Shown: positions 49,747-60,084, numbered from the stretch's first letter. The stretch is 64,000 nt of DNA from an uncultured Anaeroplasmataceae bacterium (GCA_949840955.1 CATKXV010000008.1:56007-120006), one strand, 5' to 3'. Notes: generated by a model from the letters alone, not told the origin. Numbers and translations are program-made.

Positions 49747-51537
49747 TTATTCCATCTCCAATTTTATTTTGTAGGCTTTAAACCAATAATCTATTTGATA
49801 CAGGTAGGCTAAAAATGCAGTTTTCCGCATGAGCTGACCATACCATGGAACCTCTAGCTCTTCTTTAGAGTCTATGATTGCTTGAATCTTTTCTATATCA
49901 AAGATTTCATATAGGATACTATTCTTATCCTCTAGGGTATGCTTTAGCAGCTGAACAACTTCCTCATGATATTCACTTGAATTACTCTTAGGATAAGGAC
50001 TTTTCTTTCTTTGGATTACCTCATCAATGACAGTTCCCTCATAAGCATCTCGTAAAAGCTTTTTTTCAACCTTATTTCTATATTTATATTGAAAGGGAAC
50101 ATTATATAAGAAATCAACCAAGTCCTTGTCACAGAATGGAACCCGGACCTCAATGGAAGCAGCCATAGTTAAGCGATCCTTTCGGTCTAATAGATTCGTC
50201 ATGAAGTATTTCATATTGATATAGCTCAGCTGACGATCTCTGATGGTCGTCCTTGAATCCGATGGTAGAGTTGGTGTCTCCTGAATTGCCGTTTGAAATT
50301 CATTCATAACGTATTCCTTCAAATGAAGGATTTTTTTATATTTTGGGGACAAAAGGCTTTCCTTATAATCTAGATTGCGAATCCAAGGGAACGTTGAAAG
50401 TTTTCTTTTCTTTTCATAAAACCAAGGATAGCCTCCAAACACTTCATCGGCACATTCTCCAGATAAGCCCAATCGATGCTTTTCTCTAATCTTGGTTGCC
50501 AAAAAGTACATAGAAGAATCGATATCTGTCATTCCAGGAGTGTCTCGTATGAGAACGGCTTTTTTTAAGCCCTCCACTAGCGATGAATTATCAATCATAA
50601 TATCATGCTGTGTGGATGAAATGGCATCACTTACCAAATGAGTAAAGTCGGAATCCCTTGACCGCTCAAATGCATTTTCCTTAAATTCGGAATTTTCATA
50701 TGAGATACTATAGGTATCAAGTGTATCCTTATGCATCGCAACAATTGTTGAGATAATGGATGAATCTAATCCACCTGATAAAAAGGTTGATAGGTCGACA
50801 TCTGAAATCATTTGTCTTTGTATGGCTCTATCCAAAAGGAATCGAACTCGTTTTTTGGTATCCTTATAGCTTAAATGAAATTCCTTAGCCTCTAGCTGGT
50901 AATAGACATGCTCCTCTATTGGAGAGCCCTTTTTCCATTTCAAATAATGTCCAGGCTTCAGCTCATAAATATCCTTAAATATGGTTTTGCCTTGACTATG
51001 AGAGGGACCCATCCCCAATAGCTCACAAAGACCATCCTTATCGATTACTCGATGATTTGTATATTCCAAAATGGATTTTATTTCAGAGGAAACAAGAATG
51101 TCTTGATTATAAAAGGTATAATATAGAGGCTTAACTCCAAACATATCTCTTACAATCCATACCTCATCTAGATGAGTATATACAAAAGCAAATATACCAT
51201 TTAAATCCTTTAAAATCCTTTCCTTATAGCTCATCAGTAGCTTCAGCAACAAAAGCGTATCGCTTTCAAACTCTAAGGGTTCAGAAAGCTTAGGAAGTAA
51301 ATCCTCCTGATTGTATAGCTCTCCGTTATAAATGAGATGGTCATTTAAAATAGACATGGGCTGCTTTGCCTTTTCAATTTCACGTATGGCTAACCGCTTA
51401 TGTCCAAAGGAATGCTCCTTATTAAAGAGAAAGCCATAATCATCTGGACCTCTATGATTTAACAAATTACATGCCCTTATAAATCTTTTTTCATCCGTTT
51501 TTGTGTAAAAATTACTTTTATAAAATATTCCACACAA
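49747..51537 (-). CDS. asnB: Asparagine synthase (glutamine-hydrolysing)
   Basis: TTG-initiated MCGIFYKSNFYT (Cys2 nucleophile), RGPDDYG, LSGGLDSSI PP-loop, SGECADEVFGGYPWFY. Confidence 0.95.
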   Translation of the reverse strand: MCGIFYKSNFYTKTDEKRFIRACNLLNHRGPDDYGFLFNKEHSFGHKRLAIREIEKAKQPMSILNDHLIYNGELYNQEDLLPKLSEPLEFESDTLLLLKLLMSYKERILKDLNGIFAFVYTHLDEVWIVRDMFGVKPLYYTFYNQDILVSSEIKSILEYTNHRVIDKDGLCELLGMGPSHSQGKTIFKDIYELKPGHYLKWKKGSPIEEHVYYQLEAKEFHLSYKDTKKRVRFLLDRAIQRQMISDVDLSTFLSGGLDSSIISTIVAMHKDTLDTYSISYENSEFKENAFERSRDSDFTHLVSDAISSTQHDIMIDNSSLVEGLKKAVLIRDTPGMTDIDSSMYFLATKIREKHRLGLSGECADEVFGGYPWFYEKKRKLSTFPWIRNLDYKESLLSPKYKKILHLKEYVMNEFQTAIQETPTLPSDSRTTIRDRQLSYINMKYFMTNLLDRKDRLTMAASIEVRVPFCDKDLVDFLYNVPFQYKYRNKVEKKLLRDAYEGTVIDEVIQRKKSPYPKSNSSEYHEEVVQLLKHTLEDKNSILYEIFDIEKIQAIIDSKEELEVPWYGQLMRKTAFLAYLYQIDYWFKAYKIKLEME

Positions 51538-51749
51538 TTTCTATCACTTCCTATATTAAAGTATGTAAATCTATAAAAAATGTGATATTTTGACTATATA
51601 TTTCTATTGATGATTTTCTTGTCCTTCCATTTTACAATGAAGGAAGAAAAAGAACAAATAGGGGAAGAAACGATAGAATAGAGGGCCTTAAGCTCGCTAA
51701 AAAAAGAAGAAGTTCCATAGTATCCTAGGTTTAAATTTTTGATAGACTG

Positions 51750-51778
51750 TTGCAAAGCATTGTTGAAAAGAGTATAAT
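51750..51778 (+). promoter_or_regulatory. Promoter for the transglutaminase-like surface protein
   Basis: TTGCAA, 17 nt, TATAAT. Confidence 0.6.
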
Positions 51779-51832
51779 TGATTCGGTATTCTTTAGGAAT
51801 ATTATAGAATATTATAAAAATTTGGAGGTTTT

Positions 51833-54619
51833 ATGAAAACTTTATTCAAGCGTTTAGGAATCTTCGTTTCTGTTTTACTAGCAGGAACAGGATTGGTAGC
51901 TATTCTAGGAGTAGAAGCACATGCAGCATCTGAATCCAAGGGCTACTTTTATGATCAAATTTCTAAAGATTCAAGAGCGGAAAAGGTATATCAAACCTTT
52001 GAGGATTTAGAAAAAAATGGTCAATTCAAGGATGGAAAAATTGAATATGATCTCATTAAAAATAATGTATTTAGTGAAAGTGATATCTCCCAGTATATTC
52101 AAACAGGAGATGAGGACATGTTTGATTCTTATATGAAGGGAAGAGATGCCTACTATATGGATCATCCAGATTTATTTTATGTTGACATCTATGGATTAAC
52201 AATTCAAACGGGTATGCAGGGCAATACCTATGCTGCCTATTTAGATTCAAGTAATTCCTTGTCCTTATATATGGGAGACTTTACTTCAAAAAAGAGTGTG
52301 GAACAGGCAATGTCCACCTATGAAAATAAGCTTACAGAAATTGTAAATGCAGCCAAGGCAGCATCCACAGTTAAGGAGCAGATTGAATATGTAAATCAAT
52401 ACCTTGTAGACCATATAGAATATAGCTATGGTACCTACGTTAAGGATGGAAGAAATGTAGATGGTCCAGAGGCTCCATTTATACGTTCCGCTTATGGAGC
52501 ATTGGTCTATGGTAAGGCTGTATGTGAGGGCTATGCAAAAGCCTTTCAAGCGATTTTAAATCGATTAGGAATTCCATGTGTATGTATTCCAGGCTATGGT
52601 CAACCCAATCAATCCAATTCCTTCTTGCCTCATATGTGGAATTATGTAGAGCTAGATGGCGTTTGGTATGCTGTAGATGTGACTTGGAATGATACTGAAA
52701 ATGCTCCAACAAGATGGCTATTCGTTGGAGAAAGTCGTTTATTTTCTTCCCATTTAGAAGAAAGAAAGGTATCCTATGATGGTCCAGAATTCCGCTTCCC
52801 AGCAATCAAGCCTTATGACTATGGCAATGATCAGGATGATAATGGAATGACCATTGTTGGTGAATATTCCGATTCCTCTGATCAAACAGGAAAGGTACTT
52901 TATTTAACGGTTTCCTATGAGGATAAGAATGCTACAGAGCTTCAGGAGGAAGGAAAGTATTTGGCCTTCCGTTCAGGGGCTCGTTCTAAAACAAGCACTG
53001 AGGTGGAATGGGGATTATGGTATAATGTTCTAAGCTTTAATGATGTTTGGGTACCCGTATCCAAGGATCAGGATCATGGAACTCAATTTATGCTGAATTC
53101 AGGGACAGAATATATTCAATTTGGATTACTTGATTATGCACCAGATGACAGTCTAGGAGCTACATATCCAAATAATCCTGATACCTATGGAGATCTTGCA
53201 GGAACACCATATTATTATGCTTACAAGCCAGAAAATCTTAACGATTCTCATTTTATTGGTGGAGCAAGTATTCCGTATCATAACAATGAATTTGGTTCCT
53301 ATTTACCAGCTCCAGGAGGGATTGGAACTCCATCCAATACAGGGGATTTACCAGTAGATAGAACCTATGATATCAAAATTACCTATAATACGTCTTTAAA
53401 AAAGATCGATAAATCTTTACCTGTTGAAATGGAATTTTACACCTCAAAAGGAAATTCTACCGTTCAGCAGCATGCCACAATATCCAATGTGAAATGGGAT
53501 GGTGATAAGGTAATCACATTTACATTTACACCAAGCCTAATGTATGAGCACAATCTTGCAACGTATTATTTTACTCCAACCAATTTAGTAGGAGCTGAAA
53601 GTGAAAAGGTTCCAGATTATGTTGCCTATACCTTTAAGGGAAAAAGTGTTGTTTGCAGCAAGGTGTTTAATGATGGAAGACAATTTATGAAGGTCTTTGG
53701 TGAGCCTAAGATGCTGGATACATCCGATTTATCCGTAACCGATTTTAAGGATGAAAATGGAAACTATTTTGCACAAAGCCAAAGAAGTCAGCTTTTATTG
53801 GTTGCAAGTAAGCCATCTGCTGAGACAGAAGCTAAAATGGATGAGGTTTTAAAAACGGATACTCCAATTCAATCAGAGGATATTGTAGCCTCCTCCACCT
53901 ATGAAATTGATCTGCAAATCTGCGGCTTAATCCGTACAATTCCGAATGGAAGCTATCTACAGGTTGCTTTTGGATTCCCAGAAGGATATAGTAAGGATGA
54001 TGCAGGAACAACCTTTAAAATTTACCATTATAAGCATGATGATAAGGGGAATATCACAGGAGTAGAGGAAATCCCTGTGATTGTTACAGAATATGGATTG
54101 ATTGCTCGAGTAAACAGCTTTAGTCCATTTACAATTGTTCAATTGAAAAACACAAGTGCAGCTGTGCTAAAGTCCAATACAAAGAATATTTATGCGAATG
54201 TAAATGGAAATGGTGGCTCCATCAAGGCCAATGGAAAAGGTGGAATTGCAGTCGTTGAGGATAAATCCATTACCTATACGATTGAGCCTGAGAAGGGATA
54301 TCAAATTGCAGGGGTAATCCTTAATGGAAAAGCCCTTGAGTCTAACCGATATAAGGATGGTACATTAACCTTATCTAAGGAGGAATTAGAGGATAGCAAT
54401 ATGCTAGAGGTATCCTTTATTACAGAGGAGTTTGTAAAGAGCTATTCAGAAAAGGGATTTGTGATCTCCAATACAAGTATAGCTCCAGCTGAAACATCAG
54501 CAGGAATGAATATCGTAGGTGTTGTTGTAACCTGTGTTGTTTTAGCAGTCGTACTTGCTGGTGGTTCAATTGGTGCCGTATTCTATACTAGAAAAAAACA
54601 AGCCAAAGCAGATAAGTAA
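51833..54619 (+). CDS. Secreted, TM-anchored transglutaminase-like (papain-fold) protein with a C-terminal InlB-type repeat
   Basis: Signal peptide; GKAVCEGYAKAFQAILNRLGIPCVCIPG, HMWNYVELDGVWYAVDVTWND (Cys/His/Asp). C-terminal YTIEPEKGYQIAGVILNGKALE, then TM and RKKQAKADK tail. Confidence 0.9.
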   Translation: MKTLFKRLGIFVSVLLAGTGLVAILGVEAHAASESKGYFYDQISKDSRAEKVYQTFEDLEKNGQFKDGKIEYDLIKNNVFSESDISQYIQTGDEDMFDSYMKGRDAYYMDHPDLFYVDIYGLTIQTGMQGNTYAAYLDSSNSLSLYMGDFTSKKSVEQAMSTYENKLTEIVNAAKAASTVKEQIEYVNQYLVDHIEYSYGTYVKDGRNVDGPEAPFIRSAYGALVYGKAVCEGYAKAFQAILNRLGIPCVCIPGYGQPNQSNSFLPHMWNYVELDGVWYAVDVTWNDTENAPTRWLFVGESRLFSSHLEERKVSYDGPEFRFPAIKPYDYGNDQDDNGMTIVGEYSDSSDQTGKVLYLTVSYEDKNATELQEEGKYLAFRSGARSKTSTEVEWGLWYNVLSFNDVWVPVSKDQDHGTQFMLNSGTEYIQFGLLDYAPDDSLGATYPNNPDTYGDLAGTPYYYAYKPENLNDSHFIGGASIPYHNNEFGSYLPAPGGIGTPSNTGDLPVDRTYDIKITYNTSLKKIDKSLPVEMEFYTSKGNSTVQQHATISNVKWDGDKVITFTFTPSLMYEHNLATYYFTPTNLVGAESEKVPDYVAYTFKGKSVVCSKVFNDGRQFMKVFGEPKMLDTSDLSVTDFKDENGNYFAQSQRSQLLLVASKPSAETEAKMDEVLKTDTPIQSEDIVASSTYEIDLQICGLIRTIPNGSYLQVAFGFPEGYSKDDAGTTFKIYHYKHDDKGNITGVEEIPVIVTEYGLIARVNSFSPFTIVQLKNTSAAVLKSNTKNIYANVNGNGGSIKANGKGGIAVVEDKSITYTIEPEKGYQIAGVILNGKALESNRYKDGTLTLSKEELEDSNMLEVSFITEEFVKSYSEKGFVISNTSIAPAETSAGMNIVGVVVTCVVLAVVLAGGSIGAVFYTRKKQAKADK

Positions 54620-54623
54620 AAGA

Positions 54624-54654
54624 AAAGGGGTGTTTTAGAAATAAGACACCCTTT
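54624..54654 (+). terminator. Rho-independent terminator
   Basis: aaaaggggtgtttt-agaaat-aagacaccctt. Confidence 0.65.
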
Positions 54655-54673
54655 ATAATCTTAGGAGATACAT

Positions 54674-56797
54674 ATGAAGAAAAAATTTTTATTTTCAGCC
54701 AATCCCTCAAAAAAGGATAAGGATGCCTTTAATGATGCAATTCCTATTGGAAATGGGCATCTTGGAGCTATGATCTATGGGGATCCCTTTCATGAAAAGC
54801 TTATTTTAAATGAAAATACCTTTTGGCTAGGAAAAAAGGATCGTGTTCGATACGCCCCATCCTTTTATGAGCACTATAAAAAGGTACAGGAATATGTACT
54901 AAATGGTAGGGTTTTAGAGGCTGAAGCCCTAGCTCAATATACCCTTTTCCCTAATCCCAAGCAAGAGGCCATCTATACCGTTGGAGGCCAGCTTAATCTT
55001 CAAATCCTCCATCCAGAGGAGGTAGAATATGAAAGAAGTCTAGATTTAGATCAAGGAATAGTAGAGGTCATAACAAAGGGAGGAAAAAACACAATCAAAA
55101 GAACATATTTTGCAAGCTATCCAAAGGATATACTCGTAATTCATATAGAAGCAGAGCAGGAGCTAGAGGCCATTGTTTCCCTAGATAGAGAAAAGCTTGT
55201 AGATGCAATTTATGCCAGTAGGAATGAGCTTTATTTGAAGGCTTCCTTTAATCAAGAGGATGAATTTCATATTCGTCTTCAAGCTCAAGCTAGCACAATT
55301 TTAGAGCTTGGTGCCTCCTTATATCTTAAGGGAAAGGATATTGTCCTATATCTATCTATGGCAACAACGCTTTATACACCTGACCTAGCGGCCTATGAAA
55401 AAAGGATATTTCAGGATTTGGAAGACCTCAATATAACAGAAATTCAAAAAGAAGCAATTTTAGATTATCAGACTTTATATCAAAGACAGGAATTTACCTG
55501 CAATGATTTAGAGATGACCTATATGTATCAGCTTTCTCGATATCTTATGATATCCTCCTCTAGAAAGAATCTACCCTGCAATCTTCAAGGCCTATGGAAT
55601 CAGGATTATTTTCCTGCATGGGATTCAAAATTTACCATTAATATTAATTTACAAATGAATTATTGGAATGTTTTTTCTGCCAATTTGAAGGAATGCTTTT
55701 CCCCTTTATTACGGCTGATTGAAAAAATGTATCCGAATGGAAAAAAGCTTGCGAGGGATATGTACCATGTAGATGGATTTGTGGCACATCACAATACAGA
55801 TTTTTATGGGGATTGTGGCTTACAGGATCATTATTTACCTGCAACCATATGGCCATTAGGGGCAGCATGGCTTACCCTTTTTATCTATGAGGCCTATGCC
55901 TATTCTAAGGATGTTCAAATCTTAAAGCAGTATGGGTATTTGCTTAAAGAGGCAGCGAAATTTATTTCAAGCATGCTGATTCTAGATTCTAACGGATATT
56001 ATATTTTATGTCCATCCTTATCTCCTGAAAATAGCTATATGCAAAAAGAGGCGCTTTGTCATTTTTCAAAGGGCTGTGTTATGGACGATGAGATTATTTA
56101 TGATCTATTTCATAAAACCATAGTAACCAATGAAATTTTGCAAATCAATGAGGATATGAATCAAAGACTTAAGGAACAGCTGAGGCATTTATATCCATTT
56201 CAGAAAAACCAATATGGAGCCTTATGTGAGTGGCATGAGGATTTTATAGAGGCAGAGCCTGGACATCGTCATATTTCTCATCTTTATGGTCTATATCCCT
56301 CCAATCAAATTAAAGAAGGAACAAAGGCCTTTGAATACGCTAAGGTAACATTAAAAAGAAGATTGGAGCATGGTGGAGGACATACGGGCTGGAGTAAAGC
56401 ATGGATTACAGCACTATATGCACGGCTAAAGGATGGATGTCATGCCTATCAGTCCTTTAAAGAATTTTATAAAAATTCAACCTCTAGAATCGGGTTAGAC
56501 CTACATCCACCCTTTCAAATTGATGGAAATTTTGGTATAGCAGCAGCAATCAAGGAAATGCTACTCTATGAGGAAGAGGGATATATTGAAATCTTCCCTG
56601 CCAAGCCAAAGGAAATCACAGAGTTGTGCTTTACCCATATTCCAATCAAGGGAAATATAAGTCTATCCTTATGGCTAAAGCAGAATCAGCTGAGCTATGA
56701 AATTGAAGTCCAGGAAGAAACCACACTTCAAATTCATTATAAGGGAGCCTCTAAGCAGCTTCATCTTACCAAAGGAATTCATCGCTTTACAGAATAA
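54674..56797 (+). CDS. Glycoside hydrolase family 95 (alpha-L-fucosidase-like)
   Basis: NDAIPIGNGHLGAMIYGDP, NLQGLWNQDYFPAWDSKFTININLQMNYW, HRHISHLYGLYPSNQI, GHTGWSKAW, FQIDGNFG. Confidence 0.93.
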   Translation: MKKKFLFSANPSKKDKDAFNDAIPIGNGHLGAMIYGDPFHEKLILNENTFWLGKKDRVRYAPSFYEHYKKVQEYVLNGRVLEAEALAQYTLFPNPKQEAIYTVGGQLNLQILHPEEVEYERSLDLDQGIVEVITKGGKNTIKRTYFASYPKDILVIHIEAEQELEAIVSLDREKLVDAIYASRNELYLKASFNQEDEFHIRLQAQASTILELGASLYLKGKDIVLYLSMATTLYTPDLAAYEKRIFQDLEDLNITEIQKEAILDYQTLYQRQEFTCNDLEMTYMYQLSRYLMISSSRKNLPCNLQGLWNQDYFPAWDSKFTININLQMNYWNVFSANLKECFSPLLRLIEKMYPNGKKLARDMYHVDGFVAHHNTDFYGDCGLQDHYLPATIWPLGAAWLTLFIYEAYAYSKDVQILKQYGYLLKEAAKFISSMLILDSNGYYILCPSLSPENSYMQKEALCHFSKGCVMDDEIIYDLFHKTIVTNEILQINEDMNQRLKEQLRHLYPFQKNQYGALCEWHEDFIEAEPGHRHISHLYGLYPSNQIKEGTKAFEYAKVTLKRRLEHGGGHTGWSKAWITALYARLKDGCHAYQSFKEFYKNSTSRIGLDLHPPFQIDGNFGIAAAIKEMLLYEEEGYIEIFPAKPKEITELCFTHIPIKGNISLSLWLKQNQLSYEIEVQEETTLQIHYKGASKQLHLTKGIHRFTE

Positions 56798-56834
56798 AAA
56801 AAGAAGCTAGCAAGTAAGCTGGCTTCCTTTTTTT
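56796..56834. terminator. Bidirectional terminator
   Basis: aaaaaagaagctagc ... gctggcttcctttttt between convergent genes. Confidence 0.75.
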
Positions 56835-56841
56835 AGTCCAT

Positions 56842-57573
56842 TTAAAAAATTTCTTCTACATAATTTACATAATCCAACTGAGCAAAAATATCTAAATATT
56901 CCTGATGATTGTGTCTCTTTTTCTTCTCTAGGACTCTTAGTGAAATGGTATAAACACTTAAGCCAGAAGCAGAATAGGCAGAATTATGCTCAATGGATAT
57001 AACCTGAAAATTCATTTGCCGTATTAAATTAATAAATTGCTTTAAATTTTCTCTAGTTTGAAATTCAATATGAATCTCAAAAAAGTTTGATTTTCTATTG
57101 AAGGTTGCTTCAATTTTAGGAAGAATGGCAAGCACAATGGAAATCACTAGGGTACCCATAATCGCAAGGGTATAAAAGCCGATTCCTATGGATAGACCTA
57201 AGCAGGCACATGCCCATAGACCAGCAGCAGTTGTTAAGCCTCTAATTTGATTTCTAGAGGTAACCAAAATGGTACCAGCACCTAAAAAGCCGATTCCTGA
57301 AATCACCTGTGCACCTAATCTAGCGCCATCCCCCATATTGGTAGCTCGAGAAATAAATTCATTTGTGAGCATTGCTATGGTTGAGCCTAGGCAGACAAGA
57401 ATATAGGTTCTAAATCCAGCAGCCTGGTGCTTTTTTGCTCGTTCAAAGCCGATCACACCACCACAAATAATGGCTAATACCAGCCTGAAGCAAACAGAAC
57501 CAAAATTGATTTCTGCAAGAACATCCCACTTGAATAATTGTATAATGGGATCAATAATTTCAAATAAAAACAT
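56842..57573 (-). CDS. MgtC/SapB-family membrane protein
   Basis: GGVIGFERAKKHQAAGFRTYILVCLGSTIAML, GAQVISGIGFLGAGTILV, GLTTAAGLWACACLGLSIGIG. Confidence 0.93.
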   Translation of the reverse strand: MFLFEIIDPIIQLFKWDVLAEINFGSVCFRLVLAIICGGVIGFERAKKHQAAGFRTYILVCLGSTIAMLTNEFISRATNMGDGARLGAQVISGIGFLGAGTILVTSRNQIRGLTTAAGLWACACLGLSIGIGFYTLAIMGTLVISIVLAILPKIEATFNRKSNFFEIHIEFQTRENLKQFINLIRQMNFQVISIEHNSAYSASGLSVYTISLRVLEKKKRHNHQEYLDIFAQLDYVNYVEEIF

Positions 57574-57655
57574 AAATTGTACACCTCTTTTGTTTATTAT
57601 ACAAAAAAAGAAGAAAAAAGAAAAGGGGTTTAAAAAATAAAAAGGAAAACCTTGT

Positions 57656-57907
57656 CTATTTTCCTTCTTTTGGATTGCTTTTTTCCTCCTTACTTAAGGG
57701 AACAGGATCATAGCCTGGCTTAAATAATGGATTACATTTTAAAAGTCTTTTTGCTGTTAAATAGGATGCTTTTGCAAAATTAAATTTCTGATAGCATTCC
57801 TTAGCATATTGACTACAGGTAGGAGTGAATCTACACCTTGGTGGTTTTGTTGGAGAAATCCCCTGCTGATACTTTTCAATTAATTTTATCGGTAGCTTAT
57901 TCTTCAT
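57656..57907 (-). CDS. yidD: Membrane protein insertion efficiency factor
   Basis: KLIEKYQQGISPTKPPRCRFTPTCSQYAKECYQKF...CNPLFKPGYDPVP. Confidence 0.93.
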   Translation of the reverse strand: MKNKLPIKLIEKYQQGISPTKPPRCRFTPTCSQYAKECYQKFNFAKASYLTAKRLLKCNPLFKPGYDPVPLSKEEKSNPKEGK

Positions 57908-58433
57908 CGTAGATTCGTTTTCTTAAGGATAGAAGGGCTTCCTCCCCAGAAAGCTTCCTTATGATTTCATAGGCAAAGTCAATGCTCGTAGCAGCACTAC
58001 GCGCTGTAATTAAATTCCCGTCTACGATGACACGCTCATCTAGATAGGTGCCACCAAAATCCTCATTTAAACAGGTAAAGCAGGTATAGTTTCTATTTTT
58101 AAGATATCCCAATCGACCTAATATGGTTGGAGCGGCACAAATGGCTCCTACAACCTTATTATGATTCATAAAATATTTTATAATCTCAATTGCATACCCA
58201 AAGGTTTCCATAAAACGATAGTGTGGACCACCTGGGAGAAGTAGGGCATCAAAATCCTTATAGTCTATTTCATTGATTAATGAAACATCCATAATATGAA
58301 TGTAATGGGCACCAACCACCTCATTTCGATTGGATACAATGGTTAAATCTAATCCAGCACGTCTCAATAGTGCAAAAGGAGCAGTGGCCTCTAATTCCTC
58401 AAAACCATCAAATATAATCGCAAGTACTCGCAT
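57897..58433 (-). CDS. DJ-1/PfpI-family protein
   Basis: MRVLAIIFDGFEELEATAPFALLRRAGLDLTIVS, LLLPGGPH, GAICAAPTIL. Start placed at 58433 after AGGAGG; 11-nt overlap with yidD. Confidence 0.9.
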   Translation of the reverse strand: MRVLAIIFDGFEELEATAPFALLRRAGLDLTIVSNRNEVVGAHYIHIMDVSLINEIDYKDFDALLLPGGPHYRFMETFGYAIEIIKYFMNHNKVVGAICAAPTILGRLGYLKNRNYTCFTCLNEDFGGTYLDERVIVDGNLITARSAATSIDFAYEIIRKLSGEEALLSLRKRIYDEE

Positions 58434-58537
58434 ACGTATTCCTCCTAAGGTATTACTATTATACACTGATTTGCTTGAATTATCTATATATTTTCAAAAG
58501 ATTGCATAAATCTTCTAAGGATTGGATATGCTTAATT

Positions 58538-59101
58538 ATGATACCATTTATATTTAGGAGTATGATATTAGGGATTGCTCTAGCAATGGATGCTGGGGCT
58601 GTATCCATTGCAAATGGATTAAAATATCCTAAAATGAATAAGAAAACGATTCTACTGATGAGCCTGCTTTTTGGTCTATTTCAGGGTGGTATGCCCCTCC
58701 TTGGGTATTTTATAGGCCATGCCTGCTTAAAATACTATGTAGATTATCTTCCTTGGCTTGCTCTTGTCCTCTTAGGGGTCTTAGGAATCAATATGCTCAT
58801 CAGTGCCTTTTCAAAGGAAAATAAATCCATGCCAAGGCTGTCTATAGCTTATATTTTTCTCCAAGCGCTTGCTACCTCCATAGATGCCCTATCTGTAGGA
58901 CTTACTATTGCAGAGTATACCCTCCTTCTAGCCTGCTCTTGTGCAGCTATCATTGCTGGTATAACAGGTGTAATTTCATTTCTAGGGATTCAAATTGGCA
59001 AAAGATATGGGATGAGATTAGGGAAACCAGCAGAGATTTTTGGAGGTATCGTATTAATTCTTTTGGGGATTGAAATTTTTATAAAGGGAATGATGCTTTA
59101 G
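58538..59101 (+). CDS. MntP/YtaF-like membrane protein (putative manganese efflux pump family)
   Basis: AMDAGAVSIANGL and ATSIDALSVGLTIA twin motifs with six hydrophobic helices. Track start 58475 is probably too long. Confidence 0.82.
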   Translation: MIPFIFRSMILGIALAMDAGAVSIANGLKYPKMNKKTILLMSLLFGLFQGGMPLLGYFIGHACLKYYVDYLPWLALVLLGVLGINMLISAFSKENKSMPRLSIAYIFLQALATSIDALSVGLTIAEYTLLLACSCAAIIAGITGVISFLGIQIGKRYGMRLGKPAEIFGGIVLILLGIEIFIKGMML

Positions 59102-59992
59102 ATGAAGGAATCTATTTTAGAATTCATAGGAAATACGCCGATGGTTCGGCTGAAGGGATATTCCATCTTTTTAAAATTGGAATACTTTAATTTGACTGGG
59201 TCAATCAAGGACCGAGTGGCTAAGCAAATTCTTTTGGATGCCATACATGAGGGGACATTAAGGAAGGGCATGACGATTGCTGAGGCCACAAGTGGAAATA
59301 CAGGAATTGCCCTTGCAGCTATTGGTAGGGCTTTAGGCTTTCCCGTTCTTTTGTTTATGCCAGAATCCATGTCAATGGAGCGAAGAAAACTATTGAAGGG
59401 CTATGGAGCAGAGCTCATTTTAACCCCTAAGGAAGAGGGGATGGAAGGAGCAACCAAGCGACTTGCCAAGCTAAAGAAATCCCAGTCTAATCTCTTTATT
59501 CCGAATCAGTTTGAAAATCCCAAAAATATTTTAGCCCATTATCTTCATACAGCAAAGGAGATATGGGATGCTATGGAGCAGGCGGTAGATGTCGTTGTTG
59601 CTGGAATTGGAACAGGAGGAACCATTATGGGGATTGCTCAATATGTAAAGGAAAGGAATGCCTCCTGCTATATTGTTGGAGTAGAGCCAAAGAATTCCCC
59701 TTTTTTGACAAAGGGCTATCGGGATACTCATCAGATTGAGGGAATTGGGGCAGGATTTTTTCCTCCTTTACTGGATATGGCCTATCTTGATGAAATTCTT
59801 CCTGTTTCAGATCAGGAGGCCTATCATCTTCTTTATGAGCTGGCTTTAAATGAGGGACTGTTCTTAGGACCATCCTCCTGTGCAGCCATTGTAGCTGCAA
59901 AAAAAATACAACAGAGAAAAGAATTTCAGGATAAAAGAATTGCTGTGATTTGTCCAGATTCCATCAGCAAATATATCAGTCTTTTAAAATAA
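59102..59992 (+). CDS. cysK: Cysteine synthase / PLP-dependent beta-synthase
   Basis: IGNTPMVRL, GSIKDRVA, TSGNTGIALA, GTGGTIMGIAQY; begins directly after the stop codon of the preceding gene. Confidence 0.93.
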   Translation: MKESILEFIGNTPMVRLKGYSIFLKLEYFNLTGSIKDRVAKQILLDAIHEGTLRKGMTIAEATSGNTGIALAAIGRALGFPVLLFMPESMSMERRKLLKGYGAELILTPKEEGMEGATKRLAKLKKSQSNLFIPNQFENPKNILAHYLHTAKEIWDAMEQAVDVVVAGIGTGGTIMGIAQYVKERNASCYIVGVEPKNSPFLTKGYRDTHQIEGIGAGFFPPLLDMAYLDEILPVSDQEAYHLLYELALNEGLFLGPSSCAAIVAAKKIQQRKEFQDKRIAVICPDSISKYISLLK

Positions 59993-60007
59993 ATGCTTAC
60001 ATCTCTT

Positions 60008-60036
60008 TTGAAAAAATGATATAATTTTACTATAAA
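60008..60036 (+). promoter_or_regulatory. Promoter for the Veg gene
   Basis: TTGAAA, 17 nt, TATAAA. Confidence 0.6.
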
Positions 60037-60084
60037 GCGACTTTATGTAGCAAGCGTCTTTTTAAAAAGAAAAGGAGAAAAAGA

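Noticed and set aside
49445-49774. 109-aa + strand ORF opposite the GerW-like gene
   Set aside because: Mirror ORF; the minus-strand reading has recognisable family motifs and lies tightly against asnB.
51538-51832. T-box or other riboswitch upstream of asnB
   Set aside because: No T-box (AGGGTGGNACCGCG-like) sequence found on either strand; only a weak imperfect inverted repeat (tccttccatt...aatgaagga).
52286-52805. Overlapping minus-strand ORFs within the transglutaminase gene
   Set aside because: No RBS or domain; antisense to a confident CDS.
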